Shown here in pieces: positions 1 through 17,130 of a DNA stretch of 64,000 nucleotides. The number at the start of each line of letters is the position of its first letter. Position 1 is the stretch's first letter. This DNA comes from Diphasiastrum complanatum (Eukaryota; Streptophyta; Lycopodiopsida; Lycopodiales; Lycopodiaceae), in assembly GCA_029204225.1 (NCBI GenBank), contig CM055098.1, positions 48,882,088 to 48,946,087 of the forward strand. Direction: 5' to 3'. The position numbers were made by a program, and so were the translations under genes. The notes beneath the pieces are model-generated. The model had not been told where the DNA came from, made no database searches, and worked only from the letters and a program-made list of their open reading frames with translations.

Positions 1-2231
1 ATATGCATATGATGTTCATCAAAGATGACATCCCTTGAATGATGTTCATCAAAGATGACATCCCTTGAAACAACAAATTTGTTCAAGGATGGGAGATAGA
101 CTTTGTAGCCCTTGCTTGAGCTTGCTTATCCAAGCATGATCCCTCTTGTGGAAGATGGATCCTCCTTGGTTCTTGTTTCCAATGGCACATGCACATAACA
201 TATACACCCAAAAACTTTCAAGTGATTAAGATTGGGTTTCTTTCCATACAACATCTCATAAGGAGTTTTGCCTTCAATTGCTTTGCAAGACACCCTATTC
301 ATCAAGTAGTTTGCACATACAAGAGACTCACCCCAAAAGGATTTGGACAAAAAAGCATCTAATCTTAAAGCCTTAGAACATTCACATAATGTTCTATTCC
401 TTCTTTCAGCAACTCCATTTTGTTGAGGAGTGTAAGGACAAGAAGTCTCTTTCTTGATCCCTTCCTCCTCACAAAAGGCCTTGAACTCATTGGAGATGAA
501 TTCTCCACCATTGTCACTTCTAAGAATCTTGATGCTATGATTATGATGCTTTTCCACAAACAACTTGAACTTTACAAAAGTATCAAATACTTGAAACTTG
601 AAGGAAAGTAAGAACACCCAACAATATCTTGAGTAGTCATCAATGAAGGTTAAAAACATGGATGAGCCTCCATTAGATTTGGTGCTAGCAATGTGCACAT
701 CCGAGTATATGAGTTCAAGAGGATGAGATGACTTTGTGATGGAGTTAGGAAACACCTTCTTATGTGCCTTGGATAAGGCACAAGCTTCACAAACCTTGTC
801 TTCCTTCCCAATAGACCTTGGTAGGCCTAAAGCATACTCCTCCTTGATTATAGCCTCCATGGAACCCGAGTTGACATGTCCAAGTCTTTTGTGCCATAAA
901 ATAAAGGTAGATATCTTGCTCTTCTCGACCAACATGACAACATTAGTATCCACAAATGCATCCAACTTATAAAGTTTGCCAAGTCTAATGCCCTTAGCCA
1001 CTATCTTACCCTTCTTCTTGATGAAACATTCATTTGAAGCAAAGTCAACATTGAAACCATTGTCTACCATTTGGCCAACACTTAGTAGATTCTTTGTTAT
1101 TGTAGGAATGTACAAAACACCTTCTATGTTGATCTTTTTGGAAGATCCTAAGCAAAGGGGAATGCTACCAACTCCTTCAATCTTACAAGCTTCATCATTT
1201 GCTGTATAGATAGACTTTATAGGTCCATCATAAGATAAGAGAGAAGAGAAAAACTCCCAATTACTAGTCATGTGTGAACTAGCACCCGAGTCAATCCACC
1301 AAGGATCTTCTCCTTTGAAGCTTGTTGAAGAAAATATGGACATCATGAGAGAGTCCTCGTGTGAACTCTCCTCCTCCTCCTCTTTGCTCATGTTGGCTTG
1401 GCTTTGATCTTGTTTCCTCTTGAAGCATTCCGAGGCATAATGCCCCATCTTGCTACAATAGTAGCACTTCACCTTTGATTTGTCCTTCTTGACTTTGGTG
1501 GTTGATGGAGATGCCTTTGAGGGTCCTTCTTGATCCTCAAGCTTTGTAGACTTCTTGAATGTTGATCCTTTGCCTTTGGACTTGCCTTTGCCTTTGGTGA
1601 AGAGAGCTTGGTCATCTCCACCTTGGATGGAAAGCCTATCCATCCTCTCTTGCATTTGGCTCCTTCTTGATTCCTCGGCCATGAGTGTGCCTTGGAGTTC
1701 TTCAAGTATGGGTAGCTTACCCATAATTGCATATCCCTGAACCAAATTGTCAAATTCAAAGCTTAGTCCATTCAATATGAGCTGAACAAGCTCTTCATCC
1801 TTGATAGGGTCACCTATAAAGGCTAGCTCTTTGTTCAATTCCTTTACTCTTAGGACAAAAGTATGTGCACTCTCTCCTTTCTTTTGATAGCTTCTATAGA
1901 TTTGATTCTTCAAAGCTAACATTCTAGTTTGGTTCTTGGATTCGTAGACCTTTTGCAAAGTCTCCCAAGCATCTTGAGCTGAAGTGCAATCTCCTACCTC
2001 TCTTAAGGGTTCATTTGCAACATTCATTTTTATGCAATGTAGTGCAACATTGCACCTCTTGATGTATTTGGCTTTTTCTTGAGGATGAATAGGTTCACCC
2101 TCCTTACCATTTACAATTTCCATCAGATCTTGCATGATCATGATAGATTCCATTCTAACTTTCTATACGGAATAGTTAGTTTTGTTGAGCCTTTCATTAG
2201 TATCCAAAAGATATGCATTTATAGATGCCAT
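1..2231 (-). pseudogene. gag-pol: Copia-1 gag-pol polyprotein (gag, protease, integrase), broken
   Basis: The start is the ATG at 2231-2229, which opens a typical copia gag N-terminus (ERLNKTNYSV, then KVRMES). A TAG at 2163-2165 replaces the Trp normally found in the NYSxWKVRM motif. Domains follow in order: gag (UBN2 type), zinc knuckle CYYCSKMGHYASEC, aspartic protease DSGASSH, the pre-integrase HKRLGH and CxxC region, and an integrase core with SDVH, SDNGGEF and the Glu in NGVAERRNR. A second stop, TAA at 126-128, replaces the Tyr of the conserved LGY..SKGYK motif. The frame then stays open to the window edge and ends in a duplicated SRDVIFDEHH block. RT and RNase H lie outside. Each stop is a single-base change from the expected codon. 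Confidence 0.93.
9..68 (-). repeat. 30-bp in-frame tandem duplication inside Copia-1 pol
   Basis: Two perfect, adjacent 30-bp copies (9-38 and 39-68). On the minus strand each encodes SRDVIFDEHH, the conserved block between integrase and reverse transcriptase. The unit is ten codons long, so the frame is kept. Confidence 0.9.
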
Positions 2232-3029
2232 CTAGTCTCCTAATCAAGGACTTGACACAAATGAAGGTTACTTCTATTGATTTGATTGAAGGTCTACCTT
2301 ATCCCACTTCTTAGGGACCTGAAAAGATCAGTATTAGACTTCCTATAAAGATCTAAGAATGATCTCTAACAAAATCAAATCATAGAATACTAGAAACAAT
2401 GCACTTGCTTGATTGAAGTAGACAATACTAGTAGAATTGCCCCTCTTTCTATAAAGAACATTAAAGCTTCCAAATGATCTGATCAAGAGTGAATTTCAGC
2501 AACCTAATATACTTCCAAAATCACTTGTAAAAGATCTAAATGGAACTTAATGAGGATGCAACACAATCTACTATCCAATCACAAGCAAAAAATGATCAAA
2601 ATTAATGAAAAATTGATCTAATTTGGTGCATAAGTCAAGCAATGGTTGGACTGAACCTAAATCACTTTAGGAGGTGTCTACTACATCTTATAACAGCATT
2701 GAAGAGTCCCCAAAACTCTGATCTTCCCTCTCCTTGAATGCTAGAAAGCCTCCTCTATGAAATCACCTCCAAAACTCGCTTAGAAGTCAATGCTTGGAGC
2801 AAGCAAAACTTGCTATCTTGGTAATGTGAATTGAATTCAACTTTGCCTCTGGTTTTAGACACCTAAACACCTGCAAATGAAGTCACACAACACCAATCTC
2901 CAATGTATTTAACTCACTTTGAGTTCTAGAATCAATACTAGATGTTAAGATCCAATCTACACAAGATTTAGATCAAAAATTGTGATCAAATTGAATGAAA
3001 ACCAAGGATTTAGCTCATTTCAGCCTTTA
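2232..3029 (-). other. Copia-1 untranslated leader between primer site and gag
   Basis: About 800 bp with no sustained reading frame between the primer-binding site and the gag ATG. Its position marks it as the 5' untranslated leader of Copia-1. Nothing else is recognisable. Confidence 0.7.
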
Positions 3030-3042
3030 GGCTCTGATACCA
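3030..3042 (-). other. Primer-binding site of Copia-1 (initiator tRNA-Met)
   Basis: The minus strand reads TGGTATCAGAGCC, the standard plant copia primer site complementary to the 3' end of initiator tRNA-Met. It directly follows the terminal CA of the LTR. Confidence 0.92.
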
Positions 3043-3722
3043 TGTAAAAGTTACAGCAAATAAGAATCCTAAAACACTTGAAATGATGAGGAAAACAATA
3101 GATTATGATTTCATAAGATTAGCACAAGTTGAACCATCAAAATCCATCAAAAATCTATGCTTGAACCTCACTAAATGGCCCAAATCCTTGAAGAAGGCTT
3201 TACACGTGTGAAAGTACGGCCTCCCACAGTCTGAGTACTGTACACCAGACCTACATTCAATCCTATAATCATTAGTAATCACAAGTACTCAAACAATTAT
3301 GAACATAGAGAGCAATTGCACCATTATGAGAGAAAAATCATGAAATTGCTTGATTGATTTTGGTGAGATATCATCACCTATATATACATGATCCATCACG
3401 GTTTTGGGCAGGTATGAGTAGCCCTAAACCTATCCCTAATGCTAATTTTGGTGGATCTTTCATCCCTACCAAGTTAGGGTTGGAATCTTGGAGATCCCTC
3501 AACAATGCAAAAATTACCAAAAATAGCTCATTTTTTCTCCCTTGTATCTAAGCATAATTTGGACTCATTCCAAAGGTTCTAATACTTAGGTCTACTTGAG
3601 AACATCCTTATGAATGGAATCCTATGCTATTTGGCACGTGTAACAAGCCACATCATGACCATCTAACTATTTACAAGTCATATGACCAAAACTAGTCAAG
3701 CTAGAATTGTGAATTTTTAACA
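3043..3722 (-). repeat. 5' LTR of Copia-1
   Basis: About 680 bp. On the minus strand it begins TGTTAAAAATTCAC and ends CTTTTACA against the primer site, so it has TG...CA ends. It shares the CACGTGTG-containing core and the start motif with the LTRs of Copia-2 (50542) and Copia-4 (43045), so these are related lineages. The outer end is placed by resemblance to those LTRs and by the point where the Copia-3 reading frame resumes. Confidence 0.8.
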
Positions 3723-5431
3723 CAAGGCATACAGAATGTATGATACAAATGGACAGAAGCTTGTGATTTATAGGGATGCTACATTTGACGAGATGAGTCA
3801 AGGTGAACAATCTAAAGTAATCACTGAACCGTTTGATGAGGGAGCGAAAGTACAAGTCAAGAAGGAACTGGATCATGATGCGGAAGATCCAATGGAAAAA
3901 GACAAGTTCGATGTTGAAATTCCTAAGAGAGTACCTAAGTGGTACTTATCAGTTACAAGTGAGGCTAAGAAGGGAGATACTCTTGAATCTAGCGAACAAG
4001 GAGAGCTTAGAAGGTCAAGCAGAAATCGAAAACCTCTTGCAAGGTTAAAGATGAATCTAGCCCTAATGGGTTATGTGCTCAAGGCTCAAGAACCAAAAAC
4101 CCTTCATGAAGCAAAGAAATACAAGGAGTGACGTGCAGCTATGGAAATAGAAATGGAGGCCATATCAAAAAGTAGGACGTGGAACTTGGTTGAGCTACCT
4201 GATGGTAAGATGCCTATCACTTGCAAATGGATTTATAAGATCAAATATGGAGCGGATGGACAACTCAACAAGTACAAAGCACGGTTGATTGCGAGAGGAT
4301 TTAAGCAGCAGGAAGGTATTGATTTTGAGAAAACCTTTGCACCTATAGCTAAGATGGTAACTATATGTTCTATCATTGCTATTTCTACTTTCTATGGTTG
4401 GAAGATCCAGCAAATGGACGTTAAATCTGTTTTCTTAATGGAGTGCTGGATGAAGAGGTGTATTTAGTACAACCCCAAGGATTTTGAGCCAGGGAGAGAG
4501 CATCTTGTGTGTAAGCTCAACAAAGCTATCTATGGATTGAAGCAAGCACCACGGGTGTGGTACTCTTGCATTGATGAGCACTTCAAGCGAAGGGGAATGG
4601 TAAAGAGTAATGTTGATCCTAATCTTTACATTCTAAGGCAAGATTCAGATATAGTGTTCATTGTTTTGTACGTGGATGATTTGATTATTACAGGAAGTAA
4701 TGAGAGCTTAATTGATGAAATCAAATCAAATCTTTCCAATGATTTTGACATGAGTGATCTAGGATTGATGCACTATTGTCTTGGCATTGAAGTATGGCAA
4801 AAGGAAGAGGTTGTCTTTCTTACATGAAGCAAGTATGCACGAGATTTGCTTTATAAGTTCAATATGTAGGATTGTAAGCCTTTTAGTACACCGATGGATG
4901 TCAACATGAAGCTTACTACATGATGAATCTGAGAAAGTGGATGCTTACTTGTATAGATAGCTGGTGGGTAGTTTGATCTATTTGAAACACAAACCACCTG
5001 ATATTTCTTATGTTGTTGGTGTTGTTAGTCAATTTATGCAAAATCCTAGTCAAACGGACTGGAAGTCTGCTAAATGTATTCTCAAGTACATTCGAGGAAC
5101 TTTGAATTTTGGTTTGAAGTATGATCAGCCTGAAGCGCCAATGTTGGTAGATTACATAGATGCTGATTGGGCAGGTAATATTGATGATAGAAGATCTAGG
5201 TTGGCAACCAATCCTATCTTTCATGCTAGGAGCAAGCATATTGAGGTGCAATACCATTTTGTGAGGGAGCAAGTTATTGCAAAGGAGGTGGAGCTTCAAC
5301 ATGTTTCCTCAAGGGAATGTGTAGCTGATATCTTTACCAAAGCATTGGGAAAGGACTTGTTCATGAAGCATAGGACCTCACTTGAAGTGTTATCAAAGTC
5401 TATGCTAAAACTAGTTGAAGAGGAAGTGTGA
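3723..5431 (+). pseudogene. pol: Copia-3 pol remnant (reverse transcriptase and RNase H), broken
   Basis: The frame starts mid-protein (KAYRMYDTNG, then YRDATFDE) because Copia-1 interrupts it. It continues through RRSSRNRK, the RT start (RTWNLVELP, CKWIYKIKY), KARLIARGF, the polymerase motif YVDDLIITG, and the RNase H and C-terminal region (DADWAGN; NPIFHARSKHIEV; CVADIFTKAL). Lesions are: a TGA for Trp near 4130; a one-base deletion near 4440 offset by an extra base near 4487; stops near 4826, 4869 and 4920; and an in-frame deletion at about 5200 that joins DDRRSR directly to the NPIFHA block, removing the central RNase H segment. The RT catalytic YVDD is intact. It is older than the Copia-1 that splits it. 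Confidence 0.92.
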
Positions 5432-6061
5432 AAGATTCAACTAGTTTGACCATATTTGCTATATTTTCATATTTGGCAAATTGAGGCCAACTTTGTTTTA
5501 GACTTAGAGTTTGACATTTCAAAGTTCATTAGTCTAAATTTTATTTAAATAAAGACTTTTTGAAAGTGTGGGAAAGTTAGAAGTCGAGTTTGAGTAGATT
5601 CAAATTTGAATGTTGGTACTTTGAATCTAGACCCAAAAATAATAGGGTTAGCATTTTGGTGAGAAAGCCAAGTGGCCAAATAGGGTTTGGACCTGTTATA
5701 AAAGGATGTAACTCATGGAGAGACATATTTTCTCTCTTCTCTATCTCATTTCATGCTTATACATGGTTCTCTTGGGTTCTACTATCCATTGGTGCACTAT
5801 ACTTGTGATTGCATGCAATTCTGTGTAGAATGATCTATATTTGTTATTTTTGGATCCAATCGTGTGAAATACAGTAGCTTGCTGGTTTTGTATGGACAAC
5901 AATAGTACTTTATCTCTTTATTCATGTTTGATCAAGTTCTATTAGAGTTTGCATCTCATTTTGTGTGTAGATATTGATTTTTCTACATTGGTGAGATTGG
6001 TAGAGTAGCTTCCCAAGAGCTTTTTGTGGATTGGATCATCAATAATCTGAGATCCTTCACA
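5427..6061 (+). repeat. Probable 3' LTR of Copia-3
   Basis: It follows a purine-rich tract (gttgaagaggaag) at the end of pol. It begins TGTGAAAG and ends CTTCACA, which is a near-perfect short terminal inverted repeat and gives about 635 bp. It contains a TATA box (tataaaagg, near 5697) with a pyrimidine-rich start region after it, as expected for an LTR promoter. The 5' LTR is outside the window, so the right boundary rests on the TG...CA inverted ends alone. Confidence 0.6.
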
Positions 6062-6490
6062 GTGTACTGGGGAGAAATAGCTAGGGGAGGGAGGGTCTGG
6101 ATGGGAGATTAACCAGGGGGGGGGGGACTGGAGGGGAGTGGGCTGAAAATCCCATAGTGAATAGTGACCCCACGAATTATAGCCCAGAGGACATAACTCA
6201 ATGGAAGTGGGTCTAGAGGGAGGAAAAATTTGAGGGGTGAAAGTGGGCATGCCGGGAATATCAGCTGTGACAGATGCAAGAGTCACAGTATCATGTGTCG
6301 TACATGTAGCCTCCTAGGTTAGTGTCTCTCAAAGTAGAGACTCCCCACAACGAGATGTGCTACGCGGTTGTGCAGGACTCATGACCACATCAAGAAGATC
6401 AGGGTCATCACCACATCCTCCACAATAGGAGACACCGAGGCGGCTCATCCTCCTCTCCCGAAAGTGTTGGGAGGAAGCACTAGTAGTAGT
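6062..6490. other. Intergenic, no gene seen
   Basis: No supported gene. A run of G residues at about 6116-6126 lies in a purine-biased stretch. Open frames here lack any recognisable motif. Confidence 0.5.
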
Positions 6491-7562
6491 TGTTGGAAAA
6501 GAGGGGTGTGAAGTGGAGGATAGTTGGAAAAGAAAAATGAATACGAAAAGATGCAATCTCAAAACTCAAAGAGAAATGAACTCGAATGGAAAGTGTTCAT
6601 GTGCAGCGGAATAAGCTATCTCACTCTTTCCTTAAGCATGACTACGCCTATCAGACGTGAACAGAACAATAGTGATAGAAATCACGTTTGATTTGATTAC
6701 GTAGCCAAACATTAAGCATCAAGACATCAGAATGATAATTTGTCGTGAACAATTAGACTAATAATAATTCGCGAAGAGCAGACTACCAGATTAAGCAATA
6801 AAAAAGTTAGACAAAATGTAGAAAAGCATTGCAATATTGACACAAATATGAATGCAGAATAACAAAGCTGTAATCAGATTAAGTATAGCAAAATATACAA
6901 GTCAATAATGTAGGTGAGCACAAGACAATAACGGATGAAACCGAGTGCCTCACAAAGCTAATCACACAATCTGCAAAGGTGATAAACCTATTACTGACAA
7001 AACATCTGGAAGAAAGAATCGATGCGTGAAAGCATCTACTGTGTCTATCTCTGATACGCTTCTGATGCTGTGTATTGCTTTTCACCTTTTTGCATGTTTT
7101 TGAATATGCGGATGGTATTCAATATATACATAATTTTACAAGTGTGCAGATGAAGAAAATACAAAAGTGGATGTGTTGTCTGTGGGATATCATGGGTAGC
7201 AGCTGTCGTTGTCAAATCTAATTGCACAGTATATGGAATGAGCGTGAAAAGGCCGCGACATCAGCCTTCGCTGAAATTAATGTTAATAAAAATGCGAAAA
7301 ATGCGACACTCTAACAAATGCCTTAAAATTTGATCTACAAGGTACCTTCGCTTTTCCATTAGGCACCTTTGACATTTGTAGGGCAGTGTCACCTTTTTTG
7401 CCTGTCACAAATTACATGTAAAAACACAATGTCGTCTTTTTCGCCTATGGGAATTTAATTGTATTTATGTAGACAATCGCGTTTTTTGCCTGTCTTATTT
7501 TACATGTAAATATGCAGACTGTGCGACAACACAAGTAAAATACAGCAGCATGAATGGAGGCA
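6491..7562. repeat. Dispersed repeat R1, copy A
   Basis: About 1.07 kb aligning along its whole length, by eye, with 34969-36091. Shared blocks include AGCATGACTACGCCTATCAGA, GATTACGTAGCCAAACATT, TCAATAATG..GAGCACAAGACAATA and ATGAATGGAGGCA. Both copies start TGTTGGA and end GGCA, which is compatible with solo LTRs of one family, but I found no matching target duplications. Non-coding. Confidence 0.8.
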
Positions 7563-8647
7563 AATTAAAATAGGGGATATGCACAGATTATATTCAACAA
7601 CTAGGTTAATTTATGCAATTTGTGTCATGCTTTTCAAGAAGTGAGATGCATCTGGTCAATTGGTTGAGTCAATTAAATTCAAAAAAGTTAGACTTCCCTC
7701 TGCATGTTTTCAAACATAAAATTGACAAAATTGGATAATGTGCTTTTGATCTACTACAGTTAGAGATAAATTCTATGAAACAGAGATAAATTTGAAGATA
7801 CCAAATTAAAACCAAGGCAATTTAAGGACTCAATAATATAAAAACAACTTCAACCATTCAAAAAATGTATAAAAAAATATGCATCTTTTAAATAGACTCA
7901 ATTTTTAAATCTGTTTATTACCCTTTGCATTTGATGTGATAAATATACTTTTGTACTAGTAAGTTTAGAGATTGTTTTGCTATGTGCATTGTTGTTGTTT
8001 TTTGTAAAAGAATTTTTCATTGATTTTATGCTTTTGGCTATCCCTTGGTCACTTGTACTCGAGGATCATGCTAGAACTATAAATCTATTATAAGTCCAAA
8101 TCACAAAAAGAAAGAAACCAAAACCCACAAATATTCATTTAGTACTCTCCATATATAAGGTTACACCACATGCATATTGTGCTAGAAAATCTTACTCACT
8201 AACCTCTTCTCATTTCTTCCTAGATGGTCTGGAGAATATACAATAAGGATGGTGCTTGATGTGAAAAGGTTTACTAATGTAAAAGCTCTGATACTTTGAT
8301 ATTTGGAGTTTGTTATGACTTATATGTGATCATATAGTATAAAAAAAAATATGATTGATGATTATTTTGATTATGACTTTATGTGACATATAATCAAAAA
8401 AATCATATGATATATATTTTCTCAACATACTTTCATTCCACACAAGTTTTTTGAAATCCCATCATTCATTTGATTCCAAAAAGAAAAATACATAAAAGTG
8501 CTTTGATGGTTCTCAACAACACTATACACTAGATAGGAAGAGGTGAATGTTGCCAACATGAACTTTTTCGTATAAAACAACCATAAAAATTTGACTTATC
8601 ATGTAAGCAAAGTTTTACTCTAGAATATAACAAAAACAATTTTGTGA
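7563..8647. other. AT-rich intergenic, nothing recognised
   Basis: AT-rich sequence with no motif-bearing open frame on either strand and no repeat structure that I could recognise. Confidence 0.5.
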
Positions 8648-10559
<1,912 letters not shown>

Positions 10560-11110
10560 GCTCCTAACGACGCGCTTCTGTTATAGAGGAGGGGAATTCG
10601 CAGCGCCATAGATTGCAGGACTGCCCGACAGGGAGTCTCATAAAACAAAGCTCCGAACACAGGCTGCAGCAACCTGCTATGTTCGTCGGACAGCACTCCA
10701 TCAGTCTGCTGCATGCATCTGCTGCAGCTGCTGTTGCTATTGCTGCTGCAGCAGCTCCACAGAGGCCTAGGTGCAAGGAATCAATCTAAAGGAAAAAGTG
10801 CTTTTGCTGCAGTCTTTGGAAGATGGGCTTACTGCTGCTGCGCCTCCTAGTTTATATGAGCTGCTCTTTATCGGGCTACGGTCCATGGGACAATCTTCAG
10901 AATGCGCACCTGCGGCCTCATCATCATGGCCACTACACCAGGCATCTTCACTATTCAGCAACGCCTCTTCGTCTTCCAGAATATCCTATCTCGCTCTGTC
11001 AAAGATCGACCGCCCTCCACATGCGCCATCGCCCATCACCCATCACTGTCCGCCTCCAGCATCTCCCCTTTATGTATTATATCATGACTTATATCTATAT
11101 CTGTATATGT
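10560..11110. other. GC-richer island with short open frames on both strands, unrecognised
   Basis: A stretch of higher GC than its surroundings. On the minus strand, 10767-11000 encodes a short open segment (DEEALLNSEDAW, then KLGGAAAVSPSSKD), and 10564-10776 an Ala-rich one caused by a GCTGCT-like run near 10710-10755. On the plus strand 10771-11112 is open for 113 codons. No domain is recognisable, and I cannot say which strand, if any, is coding. It could be a fragment of a host gene. Confidence 0.25.
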
Positions 11111-13105
11111 AATATCGGTGATGGTAGGGTCTCTCTATTCTCGGTTTTTGAGGAGTCCTATTTTATTCTTCATGTGAATGTATGAACGTATAAAACTAGG
11201 AAACTATCTTATTTCTAAGTGGTGATACAAGATAAAGGGAAAAAATAATCACAAAGCGTGATATGTGACAAAAGTATATGCATACTCTCTATCATTTTCA
11301 AACTTTTGTTTGTGTCTATATGGAGGTAGTGGGTTTTTGTACTTGGGTCTAAGCAGTTAGGACGGAGCTTGGTACGTTTCGGGAGGGACTCTGGCTCGTC
11401 ATTCCCTTGTTGGGGCCATTCTAAAAACTGAGCATTTGCATGGAGAGTTGAACTCTTGGTTTTAATTGACGACTTTGTAAGCCCATCTTTTCGTGCTATT
11501 ATGTTTTTGTTGTTGCGCGCAAAGATGCAATGCACCTACAAGTCTCACATTATCCAAGTTGACCGTGGTACTTGCCTAGGTTCCATAAGAACCATGGTTT
11601 CATCTCATAAGGTCATGTTATATTTCTTTCAAAAGTAAACCATTTTTATGTAGCAGATCATTAATTTGTAATGAAGATGCACAATTTCTCTTTGTTGCAA
11701 TGGCACTAGATGCACATGTTCAATTTTCTTTGTATATTATTTGCTCGCATACATTTGAATGTGAATACATAGCAAGGTAACCTTATTAGGTCATTTTCGT
11801 GAAGCGTGCTCTCATATCATACAATTGGGCGAACTATTTTCAATGTATGATTCTTTTTTTCAATGTGGGACATACATTGAAGTACTATAATTGCATCTCA
11901 ATGAATAGCATACAAGAGTATGTTTAACACTCACATTCATGAATCTATTACTATCTCTAAATGTTTGTGTATTGAGATGATGCATAAGTCAATAGTAATC
12001 ATGAGTAGCACACTATATGCTTTTGAGTAACTAGTGGTTTTTGTTTCAACTAAAATTTATCACCACTAGACAAATACTCAATCTTTAAGGCATGAAATGT
12101 ACTATGATGTTTATTTTTGCATGTCTTGTTCTTTTATCTATCACAACTAGGAAACACGCACTTTGCATACCATGCATAGAATAATGTGGAAAGAAGTCTT
12201 GTCATCCCATCAGGGGTCATGATGTTCTCATGTTTCTACAGTATAGTTTCAAATTCATATGTACTACTTTTTCGAAGTGATGGTAAATCAATATAGTTTA
12301 GATTGTATTTTTATGAATACGGATACATTTTTAGAGTTGTGACCTTGTACTACTATATAGGTCTCACATCAAGACTCTTGTAAAATAAATCGTATGATGC
12401 TTTGCTTAATGCATAATATATGTTATCATAAATGATTTTGATGCATCATCCAAAATACATTTTGAAACATGAATTCAAAGTAGGCAATCATGATGCATGT
12501 AAAAACCTATGTAGTTGGAATCTTACATATGTCTGCACAAAAGGGAGGTATTCATACATGAGCTGTATACCAAATTATAGTAGTATTTCTTGAGAGGGAA
12601 AATTAAAGTGGACAATGAAAAAGAAGACCATGCAAGTGAGAACTCCTTGTTGTAATCTAACAGTAAGTGCATCATCAATCTTCACACATGAGAGAAGAGC
12701 TTCACATGTGCATTCACAAAGAACCTCACAAATGTTAGTGGAGAGATGAGACACCTACCTCCCAATATACCAATTTAACAACCACAATAATATGAGAATA
12801 ATGTAATTGAAATACTTTTAATCCCTTCAATGATGTCTTGTCCCCCTAGCTCCTTGACACAAACTATTTTTCAAGATGCATCACTAAGCTACTATAGAAT
12901 CACACAACATAAATATGTGCATGTGGTAAAATCCAAGATTATCTCAAGCATTCATAGTAGCATTAATCCAGATATAATATACATCAACTTTATGATATCT
13001 AATCATGCAATGAAGAGGATTACTCAAAATATCATCTTAAGAAAATAAATTTTTATGGCTATTTACTATCATAAGACATGCTATAAATAATAGTGTTTTT
13101 TAACT
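11111..13105. other. AT-rich intergenic, nothing recognised
   Basis: Two kilobases with no supported gene. A 106-codon open frame on the minus strand (11215-11535) shows no motif and I do not call it. Confidence 0.5.
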
Positions 13106-13115
13106 TGTGTGTGTG

Positions 13116-13201
<86 letters not shown>
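13106..13201. repeat. Compound microsatellite (GT)n-(AG)n
   Basis: A GT array at 13106-13130 is joined directly to an AG array at 13131-13201, both uninterrupted. Confidence 0.97.
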
Positions 13202-14680
<1,479 letters not shown>

Positions 14681-14911
14681 ATTTTCATTTTAGAATCACC
14701 TACGTCCTATACCACAGGTTCTTCTGCCATGAAGTAACTCCACTTCCTGATCAAAGTGTCTCAAAATCCAGACTTATATTAAAAAATACATAAATCCATT
14801 GAGATTAATACCATTGGTACCATTGAAGTTCTCGGAAATTTCACATTCCAACTTCAGAGTACCAATTCCATCTTACTAAGAATGAGTGGGAATAAACTCA
14901 TATTTTTTACC

Positions 14912-14925
14912 GGCTCTAATACTAA
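14912..14925 (-). other. Degenerate copia primer-binding site
   Basis: The minus strand reads TTAGTATTAGAGCC, matching TGGTATCAGAGCC at all but a few positions. It abuts an LTR-like sequence that begins TGTAAAGTCC on the plus strand, the same arrangement as at 3030-3043. Confidence 0.55.
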
Positions 14926-15575
14926 TGTAAAGTCCTAAACCAAGAATCCTATTCTAAGCATGCCAATAACAAGCAACACAAGGGGAACAGATGGTGAACA
15001 AACCAACCCAACCAATCCTAAATCGAACGGATCTAGCCCCCAAGCTATGGATCAATCTCAAAGAGGAATGAGGCATCACACCAGCAGCATAGGGCTACTA
15101 GTCTCACAATCAATGATACACTAGTGAGAGCCCAATAGGTATACTTATACCCTCCAAGGCCCATGCACCACTAGTAGTGCACTGTGACACCTCATTGGAC
15201 ACCTCTGCAGCCTATCTGGGCCACATCATCCAGTTCCCCAATGACTCACTGATAGACCCATACAAATCCACCATCATGAATTTAGGCCTACAACCATTAA
15301 TTATGACCTTATACACATAAGGGCCCCAATTCCCTAATAGTCACAATTAACTTATGGGTTGTTGGTCTACTGATCCCTAGCGTGGACATGCTACCCAAGA
15401 CTAGTCATGGGCATGACAAACTACATGAATGTTTTACCACTTACATTACTACATCATTCATAAATTCTTTCATCAATCTTTCATCATTCTATCAGTCTAG
15501 CAAAATAAATCTGAAATATGTCTATCACACATACATATTTGCTTCATCCTATTGTCTATTCTAACAATTCTTACA
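14926..15575 (-). repeat. Degenerate copia 5' LTR (Copia-5 remnant)
   Basis: About 650 bp next to the degraded primer site. On the minus strand it starts TGTAAGAATTGTTAG and ends GGACTTTACA. Its length is close to the 680-689 bp LTRs at 3043 and 43045, and its primer-proximal end resembles the Copia-1 LTR (TGTAAA...AAGAATCCTA). No gag-pol remains nearby. The outer boundary is approximate. Confidence 0.5.
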
Positions 15576-16760
<1,185 letters not shown>

Positions 16761-17130
16761 GTTTTGGAAATCTAGAATAGTGAGAAATGTGAAAACTTTG
16801 GTTGCTTTTGAAATGACAAATGGAATTGGAATGGGAATGGGAACTTTATGTAAACATTAGCTTGGATTAGTTAATTGAAGTTTACATAAAGATTTGATTT
16901 TCATTTTTGCTTTTGATTAAGGCAAATGTAGCTTGTTGTTGTTTTCCTCTTAAGCTTGGATTAAGCTTGCAAATAGTAGGCTTGGATTGAGCTTACAAAC
17001 AATAAGATTGAATGAATAGAAGTAAATGCTTTTTATTTGCATTGGATATAACATTTGAAGCATTTCTATCATTTTGATTTGAGCACTTGTTGTTGTATTT
17101 GCATAATAGGAAAAGACACAAGCAACCCCA
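16761..17130 (+). other. Likely residual leader of Gypsy-1
   Basis: Non-coding AT-rich sequence between the GA-array flank and the gag ATG. No primer-binding site is identified. Confidence 0.4.

Larger units (their letters stand above)
1..3722 (-). mobile_element. Copia-1: partial Ty1/copia retrotransposon, 5' part, inserted in Copia-3
   Basis: Read on the minus strand, the order is 5' LTR (3722 down to 3043), tRNA primer site (3042-3030), an untranslated leader of about 800 bp, then gag-pol, which runs off the left edge of the window inside pol. The sequence at 3723 onward resumes in the middle of a plus-strand copia pol reading frame. Copia-1 therefore landed inside an older element, Copia-3, whose left half must lie outside the window. 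The target-site duplication cannot be checked because the other end is missing; the five bases abutting the LTR are caagg. Two in-frame stops make this copy non-autonomous. Confidence 0.9.

Noticed and set aside
365-1759. Plus- and minus-strand open frames overlapping Copia-1 gag-pol
   Set aside because: They are shadows of the real minus-strand polyprotein in other frames.
5942-6286. 114-codon minus-strand open frame, Pro-rich
   Set aside because: Overlaps the end of the Copia-3 LTR and a poly-G tract; no domain or promoter evidence.
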